DNA of 20,973 nt from a virus. The stretch is taken from positions 1-20,973 of the IMG/VR virus record IMGVR_UViG_3300020430_000111; one strand, written 5' to 3'. Positions within the stretch are counted from its first letter, which is position 1, and every line of letters starts with the position of its first letter. Made by a program: the position numbers and the translations under genes. Of the stretch, positions 8,120 through 14,060 are shown piece after piece. The notes under the pieces were generated by a model, which was not told the origin of the DNA, searched no databases, and was given only the letters and a program-made list of their open reading frames with translations.

Positions 8120-8464
8120 TTAAATCTTCCTCTTCAGAATACTCATCACTTGACCAAGGGGGCCCGGGATTCGAAGCACTTCTCCGATTTTAACGTGGGC
8201 TTCTGTAGGCCTCAAGTTCCACCATGCAATTACCCACCAATATTTTGAATCACCGTAGTGATGGTGGGCTAATTTGAAAAATCGGTCACCCTCTTTCCAC
8301 ACATGTACAGATTGCGTCATCTGCTCTCTTTGCTCGGGAGTTGGGTGGTTCAGTTTCGGCGTTTCAAAGTGGTTAATTTTTGTGGTGGCGCGGCGCTCTA
8401 ACAACTCCTTATGAGTCGTCAAATCAGTAGTCTTTTTATTTTTTCCGTGATATCTGCTGCTCAT
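8120..8464 (-). CDS. 53: LysM-domain baseplate protein, T4 gp53-like
   Basis: 114 aa. Residues about 54-104 form a LysM-like repeat: VWKEGDRFFKLAHHHYGDSK, then YWWVIAWWN, and VKIGEVLRIPGPL. This DRFFxLAxxxYGD...IAxxN...xxGxxLxIP pattern is the usual one in phage baseplate wedge protein gp53 and in small tail proteins of the gpX type. In contractile-tailed phages such domains sit at the centre of the baseplate. T4 gp53 is longer (196 aa), so this is a minimal version. The first 50 residues are basic and probably extended. It starts 9 bases after the 279-aa gene stop, with AGGT upstream, and abuts the 1182-aa gene by one base, so the three baseplate genes form one translational unit. Confidence 0.75.
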   Translation of the reverse strand: MSSRYHGKNKKTTDLTTHKELLERRATTKINHFETPKLNHPTPEQREQMTQSVHVWKEGDRFFKLAHHHYGDSKYWWVIAWWNLRPTEAHVKIGEVLRIPGPLGQVMSILKRKI

Positions 8465-8473
8465 AATTTATAC

Positions 8474-9313
8474 CTATGGTGTGCTGGATGTTGGCGGGGT
8501 AGCTCCCGAAGGGGTCGGGGCGGGAGTGGAACTGCCACCTGCAGTCGGGGCGGCTGTGCTAGAGCCACCTTCATAGCTCTGGGGACCAAAAGCATTATAT
8601 GGGTAAGCGCCGGCGTTCTCGCTTGTTCCTAGCCACACCTTGGAATCGTTGTCCCACCCAAGAGTGTGCTCGTGCAATACTGACAAGTTGGCAGATAACT
8701 TGAACACCTTTGGGGTCGCAAGGCCGGCGCTGTCGAACACGCCAGCTTCTAAATCTGCCTCAACTGTGAGGCCATCCAAAGCAGCCAATAAGCCAGTATC
8801 TTTCGCATCCACACTATTTACTGAACCTCTAGCATCCATGACCAAGTTTGCAAATCTGACTTTGATTAGCGGCGCTTTTGTCATCGTTCCAACCTTGAGG
8901 TCTTGTGGGGCTCCGGTAGAGTTTGAAAAATTGAAAGTCTTCATTTTGTAAGCGGGGTACAAAAACTGGGCCAGCATCGAGACGCGCGCAAGATTATTTC
9001 TTGCTTCTTCGTAACTACCAGCAACCACATCCCAACTAAGTGATATGCTTCTTGTAGTGCCTTCAAAAGTGTGAATATCGTCGTTTCGGCCGTATACCGT
9101 TTCAGCATTGTATCTAGATTCGAATTTATCTGACCACGAGGTAATATAGCCTTTAAATGCAACAGATTTATCGGAGGGTAGGTGATAAAATTCTAAAAAT
9201 AGTTTATTACCATTAGCATAAATTTCGGTTCTATCGTCAAACTTACCTTCATTTTCATCAAATAGGCTGTCTCGTCCCCTTAGCTGATCGTTTAATTTGT
9301 CTATAAAGCCCAT
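8474..9313 (-). CDS. Baseplate or tail-tube-initiator protein (candidate)
   Basis: 279 aa. A beta-rich core, with FKGYITSWSDKFESRYNAE at about 53-71 and RSISLSWDVVAGSYEEARNN at about 87-106, resembles the tube-fold baseplate proteins that sit between tape measure and tube (T4 gp48/gp54 class and similar). I base this on the strand pattern and gene position, not on a diagnostic motif. The last 32 residues are a Gly/Ser/Thr/Pro/Ala repeat-like tail (GGSSTAAPTAGGSSTPAP...), which suggests an exposed flexible extension. The start has GGAGG 8 bases upstream, just after the stop of the tape measure gene 11 bases away. Alternative: another baseplate or tail-completion protein. Confidence 0.55.
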   Translation of the reverse strand: MGFIDKLNDQLRGRDSLFDENEGKFDDRTEIYANGNKLFLEFYHLPSDKSVAFKGYITSWSDKFESRYNAETVYGRNDDIHTFEGTTRSISLSWDVVAGSYEEARNNLARVSMLAQFLYPAYKMKTFNFSNSTGAPQDLKVGTMTKAPLIKVRFANLVMDARGSVNSVDAKDTGLLAALDGLTVEADLEAGVFDSAGLATPKVFKLSANLSVLHEHTLGWDNDSKVWLGTSENAGAYPYNAFGPQSYEGGSSTAAPTAGGSSTPAPTPSGATPPTSSTP

Positions 9314-9324
9314 CTTCTACCCTC

Positions 9325-11799
9325 CTATCCCTGCGCGGGATCCAATAGCCCAATCACAGTTTCCTCAGTGGCTGTTGCCAAGACCCTCTTGTCTAGCTGT
9401 AAGACAGACGTGATTTGAACAGGCTGGCCGCCTCCCATGCCTTTCTCGGTACGTCCCATCTGATGAGCGGCTGTAATAACCCGGGTCATCTCGACTGCGG
9501 GAGAATTCGTATTAGCGGGAGCCACTGATGCCCCTTGTGGTAGTGTAGTAACTTCACCTTTACCGCCTGGGCCGTCGCCTGTGATCGTCATCATGTCCTG
9601 GGGCAGTCCGTTTGCTCCATTTGATAACATGGGAATTCCTGCTGCCATGGCACCGCTAAGGTTGGGAATAATCGGAATATTGACCCCGGGGATCTTGTTC
9701 ATACCTCTAATAATGAGGTTGAAGCCGCCGATGACGGATGCAACAGCAGCCCTCATAGGAAAAGTAATTACTTGAAAGAGCCTTATTCCAATGGTCTTCA
9801 TCATATCTACTGTTTTTTCCCACCCGTTAACAAGCGCGTAAATCGCAGCACCAACGGCAAGGATTCCGACAATAGCTAAGCCAATCGGGTTGGCAGCCAT
9901 GACCATGCCCAAAAGCTTTGCTGCGCCGGCGAGGGCGAATTTGGCCAACGTTACAGTACCTAGAGCACCAGCATACAATATATAACCAGCAGTCGAAAGA
10001 CCGATTGCGACCTTCTCAGCGACGAACATAGCAATATTCTTAAGGCCTGCTAATCTGTTTGCTCCTAGTGCGGCTGTATTTGATATTAATCCCAGCGTTT
10101 TTAGCGCCATGGCGAACTGGGCGGCCATGGCAACAACTTTTAGGGCGCCAAGCATGACGATTATTTTTCCACCATGTCTGGCTAATATTGGCAACACTTT
10201 ATTGAGTCCGTTACTAACCTTATCAATAATAAACTTAAGATCGGGAGCCATGGCTGCAAAAGCTGCAGCAAGCTGAGATTGTACATCTTGGTTAGTTCTG
10301 GCAATTTCTGCCAGTCGCTCTTGCTCCAAAGCTTGCTGTTCTGTAGAAACATTGAGTGTATCTAGGTCTCCTGAAAGCGCTTTTGAAAGCTCTTGCACAT
10401 CGGCAAAGCCGCCGGCTTCTGCAATGGCCATCTTTTCATAATACGACATATCTTCAAAGCTCTTACCGGCCTCATTAACAGCATCTGTAATCATTCTCAT
10501 ACGCTCGGCTGGGTTTTCGGCTGCCATAAGATCCATAGCATTTACAAAGTCGCCACCAAGCATAGCATTAAGAGAGCCAACTTTGTCTGCGGCGCCTTCA
10601 AATGTGTCGAATTGCTGTGTATAATCTAAGATTCTACTAATTTCCATACCAGTAGCCTTAGCAGCCTTCGCGACGTCTTTAAAATTGCGCTCTGCGTTGT
10701 ATGAGAATTTAGCGAGGACTGGGCCGGCGTCGGCAAAGCTTTCAGCCATCATTTGTGGCGACATTCCTAGTTCTTGAGCGAATCTAAGTAAGTCAGTCTG
10801 GGTATCTCGTGCTTGTTCTGCCGTGTTCCCAAGGGCTTTCATAGATACTTCTAGACCCATCGAAAAAGCGTCAGCGCTAACTCCGGCTTGTTCTAACAAA
10901 GCGCCAGTATCAATTAGTTCGCCTTGTGTCTTTTGATTCATGAGTGAAAACTGACTAGTATTTCGGAATAAGTTTGCTGTAGCAGATGATGCATTCTCAA
11001 CAGTGACACCGTAAGCTTTATTGTTCTGGTATGCGTCTTCCACAACTTGGTTATAGCGTCCCATACCGCCTGTAAGTTTGTCGAGGTCTGACTGAGCAGA
11101 ATCCAAAGCTAATGCTTGGTGGAAGGCGGCTGTAGCAAGGGCAATGATGCCTCCAGTCAATTTTTTGCTTGCAGCATCTAAAGCAAATGTGCCAAATTCT
11201 GCTTTTTTCAAATTTCCGTATACGCCGCCTAGGATGTCTTTAAGGCTTGCTCCGTTAGCAAAGGCCGCCAGGAGCTTACCTTCTAAAGATAACTCATCTG
11301 AGAGGCCGGCCATTTTCATAATGCCATCAGCTATATCCTTGTTAACAGACTTAGCGCCCTTTAATTGAGTTAGCCTTTTCTGCTCTTGAAGCTGCACATC
11401 TTCGCTTGCTTTTAACGTCAGGAGTTTCTGTTCATACATCTCCTCCATGATCTCGCCATTTTTTAATCGAAGTTCCAGACGCTCTCGGTCGGCGGCCAAC
11501 AATCTTTGATGAAGTTCCAAGCGGCGCTCAGCGGCATCGTACATGTAATCCGCTCGGATCTGCATGTCTGAAGCTTTTTGGCCAATTGACTCATATAAGG
11601 CTGCCTCAGTTTGTAGCGTATCGGTGTTTTTTTGGCTTATATCGTATCGCTTTTGCTCTTCTGATGATAATTTTGAGGCTGATGCGGCGGTTTTTTTAAA
11701 GTTCTCTGCAAGGGTGGCACTAGCCTCCTTTAAGCTTTCCACGACAGACTCAAGCTCTTTTACGATAGCTACATCTCTTTCGGTAAACTTATCTGCCAT
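9325..11799 (-). CDS. Tail tape measure protein
   Basis: 824 aa. Residues 1-145 are charged and helical with few prolines (coiled coil). Alternating helical and Ala-rich segments follow. Hydrophobic stretches lie at about 545-570, 590-635 and 637-657 (LAIVGILAVGAAIYALVNGW), typical of tape measures, which enter the host membrane at infection. The C-terminal third is Gly/Pro/Asn-rich with GDGPGGKGEV at 741-750. By the usual ruler of about 1.5 angstrom per helical residue, 824 aa predicts a tail near 120 nm. No lysozyme or peptidase motif is seen. It lies after tube and chaperone-like genes, and the baseplate genes follow. Family membership rests on length, composition and synteny, which agree well. 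Confidence 0.85.
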   Translation of the reverse strand: MADKFTERDVAIVKELESVVESLKEASATLAENFKKTAASASKLSSEEQKRYDISQKNTDTLQTEAALYESIGQKASDMQIRADYMYDAAERRLELHQRLLAADRERLELRLKNGEIMEEMYEQKLLTLKASEDVQLQEQKRLTQLKGAKSVNKDIADGIMKMAGLSDELSLEGKLLAAFANGASLKDILGGVYGNLKKAEFGTFALDAASKKLTGGIIALATAAFHQALALDSAQSDLDKLTGGMGRYNQVVEDAYQNNKAYGVTVENASSATANLFRNTSQFSLMNQKTQGELIDTGALLEQAGVSADAFSMGLEVSMKALGNTAEQARDTQTDLLRFAQELGMSPQMMAESFADAGPVLAKFSYNAERNFKDVAKAAKATGMEISRILDYTQQFDTFEGAADKVGSLNAMLGGDFVNAMDLMAAENPAERMRMITDAVNEAGKSFEDMSYYEKMAIAEAGGFADVQELSKALSGDLDTLNVSTEQQALEQERLAEIARTNQDVQSQLAAAFAAMAPDLKFIIDKVSNGLNKVLPILARHGGKIIVMLGALKVVAMAAQFAMALKTLGLISNTAALGANRLAGLKNIAMFVAEKVAIGLSTAGYILYAGALGTVTLAKFALAGAAKLLGMVMAANPIGLAIVGILAVGAAIYALVNGWEKTVDMMKTIGIRLFQVITFPMRAAVASVIGGFNLIIRGMNKIPGVNIPIIPNLSGAMAAGIPMLSNGANGLPQDMMTITGDGPGGKGEVTTLPQGASVAPANTNSPAVEMTRVITAAHQMGRTEKGMGGGQPVQITSVLQLDKRVLATATEETVIGLLDPAQG

Positions 11800-11805
11800 A
11801 ACTCA

Positions 11806-12147
11806 CTATACCTTAAACGGCCATTTTAGACCCGTTTTCCTTTCAAAGCTAGATACATTCTTTCTGAGTACCGCTTTGTTCTTTACTGCCCTGGGATTGT
11901 CTAGCCCATAGTTCTGTAAGGTTGCCAAGTAATTACGCTCTGAGCCAAGTGCTTTTGCAAACGCCTCTACTTCTGATTTTGTTCCGATTACTCTTGTTTG
12001 TGGCACTCTATTGCCAAACATCCCTTTCAATAAGGACTTGACCATGTAACCAAAAGAAGCCAAAAAGCTTTCTCGTAGTTCTGGGTCTCTCAAGTGATCG
12101 AAATTGATTTCAAACTCTTCTAATTTGTCTTCATTTAAGTCTTGCAT
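11806..12147 (-). CDS. Small unknown protein preceding the tape measure
   Basis: 113 aa, soluble, mostly helical. It has an acidic N-terminus (EDKLEEFEINFDHLRD) and a C-terminal half with KALGSERNYLATLQNYGLDN and FERKTGLKWPF. I do not recognise a function. It is the first gene after the terminator at 12195-12222 and ends 6 bases before the tape measure start, so it is probably co-expressed with it. The ribosome binding site is poor: AAGG about 12 bases before the ATG. Possible roles are tape measure chaperone, tail completion factor or minor tail protein. The position next to the tape measure is the only real clue. Confidence 0.7.
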   Translation of the reverse strand: MQDLNEDKLEEFEINFDHLRDPELRESFLASFGYMVKSLLKGMFGNRVPQTRVIGTKSEVEAFAKALGSERNYLATLQNYGLDNPRAVKNKAVLRKNVSSFERKTGLKWPFKV

Positions 12148-12172
12148 AGCGCGTAATAACCTTGTTGCTAAA

Positions 12173-12181
12173 ATAAATAGT
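12173..12181 (-). promoter_or_regulatory. Possible late promoter motif before the 113-aa gene
   Basis: ACTATTTAT on the minus strand, directly after the terminator stem, is identical over 9 bases with the motif before the 93-aa gene. It is 26 bases before the ATG of the 113-aa gene, about the same distance as in the other case. Confidence 0.4.
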
Positions 12182-12194
12182 GTTTTATAAAAAT

Positions 12195-12222
12195 AAAGCC
12201 GGGAGCGAACTCCCGGCTTTTT
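12195..12222 (-). terminator. Intrinsic terminator (works in both directions)
   Basis: A perfect 11-bp inverted repeat, AAAGCCGGGAG (12195-12205) and CTCCCGGCTTT (12210-12220), closes a 4-base loop. On the minus strand the loop is TTCG, a stable tetraloop, and the stem runs into TTTATTTTTATAA. On the plus strand the stem is followed by further Ts. It closes the gp26-like/77-aa unit and separates it from the 113-aa and tape measure genes, so transcription of the latter needs read-through or a new start. Confidence 0.92.
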
Positions 12223-12276
12223 AAGCTTGCTGATGTTTGATAAAGCTGTGAGGGTAGGTGTGAGGGGAGAGACCGT

Positions 12277-12510
12277 TCATCTTGCTTTACCAGCTTCTTG
12301 AATAGCTTTTGCTTCGGCCTCTATTTGCTTTACCAATCTTTCAACAAACCATGTTCTGAGCCCGATGGGTAAACTGTATGCTTCTGTCAAACTCCACCCT
12401 CCCTTATACTTCAGGAAGAAGAATTGCTCATACACTTGCTCCATATAATTATCGGTCAGGCCAAAAAAAGTCCGCAGTAAACGGCACCTCCATTTCTGTA
12501 GCGTAGTCAC
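12277..12510 (-). CDS. Probable tail assembly chaperone C-terminal frame (77 aa), likely made by frameshift
   Basis: The frame is open from 12510 (GTG) to 12277. The segment YEQFFFLKYKGGWSLTEAYS and the following LPIGLRTWFVERL resemble the small gp51-type or tape-measure-chaperone proteins of T4-like and other phages, from memory. It overlaps the end of the gp26-like gene by 62 bases in the +1 frame. Neither GTG 12510 nor the internal ATG at about 12444-12442 has a Shine-Dalgarno sequence. A run of seven T residues (minus strand, 12463-12469) lies in the overlap, so the natural product may be a fusion of about 352 residues. Position between tail tube and tape measure is the classical place of G/GT chaperones. 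An independent short protein from a leaderless-type start cannot be excluded. Confidence 0.7.
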   Translation of the reverse strand: MTTLQKWRCRLLRTFFGLTDNYMEQVYEQFFFLKYKGGWSLTEAYSLPIGLRTWFVERLVKQIEAEAKAIQEAGKAR

Positions 12511-13336
12511 AGTGTGAGCAGATGAACTGCTGAACCATGTCTACATTTGGCGTAATGACCCTATAAATAGTGCGTAAAAACCTAGAATCCCTTGCTGGCA
12601 TGTGATCTACGAAATACGCGATGTTTTTTTGTGTTGTATCGCCATTAACAGCGACAATAAAGCTTCGAAGCTGGCCTGTTAGCGTTGTGCCAGCTTGGAC
12701 TCCCGCTTTCTTGTGAATGCGGTTATTCTTTGCAGTTCGCTCCTCATCTGCTCCAGTAAGCATTCTTACAGTGACTGTTGCGTTGGTCGCAGGAAGCGTA
12801 ATATTAAAGTGAGCACCTTCTCTAGTAACCGCATCGTACTCAGTATATGCGTTAGGATCCGTATTCGTAACTTCACCCAAATCAAACTCACATGTTGACG
12901 TTTCAGCACAGTTTGGACAAGTTACTTTTGTAAGGTACTCTGGGCCGTAGCCTGAAGCCCGTGCTGCAACAATAATAGCGTTCTTATCGCCAACTAACAT
13001 GTTGTTTGCGTTAATTCGTTTATCGACAATTAGATTATTGATCATTCTGTTGAGAGCAGTACCGTTCTTTAGTAAAGCTCTAGACGTTAGAATGTCCTCA
13101 TCTTTTGCCGTCATTTGTCGAATTTCAATTGTTTCGACTCCGCTTAGTACATGCCCTTCGGGGTAAAACTCACCTCGTGAGGGCAGTTCCACGAACTCAG
13201 TAGGCGCAACAAACTGAAACGGCGAAGCAGTGTTAGCCGTCTCATTAGTATGTGTTGCTGCTGTAGGAGTTTCGGTGGATGCATCTTGTGTTGCGCCGGT
13301 TGTTGGCGTCAATCGATCATCATTATTTCTTGACAA
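12449..13336 (-). CDS. 26: T4 gp26-like baseplate hub assembly / tail chaperone protein with zinc knuckles
   Basis: 295 aa. After a Thr/Ala/Asn-rich, disordered first 40 residues comes VELPSRGEFYPEG (49-61), EIRQMTAKDEDILTSRALLK (71-90), VGDKNAIIVAARASGYGPEY (115-134), a pattern I recognise as the T4 gp26 'T4 baseplate' family. Two Cys pairs, C140xxC143 and C273xxC276, could bind one zinc. T4 gp26 is an assembly factor of the baseplate hub (208 aa), so this version is longer. The start is TTG at 13336, chosen because GAGAGGTGA lies just upstream and no ATG fits. An extended -10 promoter is present. Its last 62 bases are overlapped by the 77-aa frame, see that entry. Confidence 0.8.
   Translation of the reverse strand: MSRNNDDRLTPTTGATQDASTETPTAATHTNETANTASPFQFVAPTEFVELPSRGEFYPEGHVLSGVETIEIRQMTAKDEDILTSRALLKNGTALNRMINNLIVDKRINANNMLVGDKNAIIVAARASGYGPEYLTKVTCPNCAETSTCEFDLGEVTNTDPNAYTEYDAVTREGAHFNITLPATNATVTVRMLTGADEERTAKNNRIHKKAGVQAGTTLTGQLRSFIVAVNGDTTQKNIAYFVDHMPARDSRFLRTIYRVITPNVDMVQQFICSHCDYATEMEVPFTADFFWPDR
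12463..12469 (-). other. Candidate frameshift site (T7 run)
   Basis: On the minus strand the gp26-like frame reads GAC TTT TTT TGG. Dropping one base (+1) or re-reading two (-2) puts ribosomes in the 77-aa frame. The P-site Phe anticodon can re-pair with TTT after slipping either way. The upstream frame would otherwise end only four codons later (W-P-D-R-stop). Confidence 0.55.
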
Positions 13337-13353
13337 AAATCACCTCTCTTTTC

Positions 13354-13362
13354 ATTATAGCA
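13354..13362 (-). promoter_or_regulatory. Extended -10 promoter before the gp26-like gene
   Basis: The minus strand reads TGCTATAAT, a perfect TGnTATAAT extended -10 element. Transcription would start near 13347, immediately before the ribosome binding site. No good -35 box is found at 17 bases. It would start transcription inside the tail gene block, after the tube gene. Confidence 0.55.
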
Positions 13363-13386
13363 TTAAGTTGTTGTCAATTGTATTAA

Positions 13387-13998
13387 TTAGGGCGTGTTGG
13401 TAGGATATGGATCATTGGCGCCCCACCACTCGGTGTTGCCTGGATCGGCGCCGGTGCGGGCGCTTCCTGTCTTCGTTTCTAACGTGGCCCAGTCATATTG
13501 AAATTCCATTTCTACCTCTGTTAGCTCTTCTGAACTATAATCTAGGTTACCATATGTTACCTTGGAAATCCAAGCATTTTTAAGCGTCCATTTTTCAATC
13601 ATAGTGCCGTTGGCATCGATCTGCTCAATATACACATCACCCAAGGTCTTAACAGCCGAGGACTTTGACATCGAGGTATGATCATCGGCGGTTGATGGAG
13701 GGTGATATCCTGCGTATGTGACGATATCAGACAAAGTGGCTGCCATATCTGGATTCGTTGGATCAACCATCTTCATGCTAACAGGAGACCAAGTTGTCTT
13801 ACCCGGGAACTTAAACTTATGATTCAAATAATCATGCTCCTGTGTACTGATTTCGAAGCTGGGCTTGTCTACAGACTTTGCATACCACATGTACCCGGAA
13901 GAGCCGAGTCCGGTAATGTTTCCGATTTGAACTCGAAACCTAAAACCTCTTTTAGGGTCGCGACCAGTTCCTTCTGTGGGTGTTGTCCAAAATGGCAT
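13387..13998 (-). CDS. 19: Tail tube protein, T4 gp19-like
   Basis: 203 aa (T4 gp19 is 163). The N-terminal part RGFRFRVQIGNITGLGSSGY, then VDKPSFEISTQEHDYLN, and FPGKTTWSPVSMKMVDP is the typical beginning of contractile-phage tube proteins. EEVEMEFQYDWATLE-like text, here SEELTEVEMEFQYDWATLE, matches their C-terminal strand. Hexamers of such proteins stack into the inner tail tube. The last 30 residues (TGSARTGADPGNTEWWGAND) form a loop-like Gly/Trp tail. The start has AAGGAG 10 bases upstream. The gene lies directly after the sheath, the usual order. Confidence 0.9.
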   Translation of the reverse strand: MPFWTTPTEGTGRDPKRGFRFRVQIGNITGLGSSGYMWYAKSVDKPSFEISTQEHDYLNHKFKFPGKTTWSPVSMKMVDPTNPDMAATLSDIVTYAGYHPPSTADDHTSMSKSSAVKTLGDVYIEQIDANGTMIEKWTLKNAWISKVTYGNLDYSSEELTEVEMEFQYDWATLETKTGSARTGADPGNTEWWGANDPYPTNTP

Positions 13999-14060
13999 TT
14001 TACTTGTTCTCCTTGTTATTATATAGTTTTATAATCAAATTTGTATTTTTTCTTCCAACT

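Noticed and set aside
13354-13377. TTGACA (13372-13377) as -35 box for TATAAT (13354-13359)
   Set aside because: The spacer is only 12 bases, too short for a normal sigma70 promoter. The extended -10 explains the site better.
14018-14023. TATAAT before the tail tube gene on the minus strand
   Set aside because: The region is AT-rich, there is no -35 box at 16-18 bases and no TG extension, so I cannot support a promoter.
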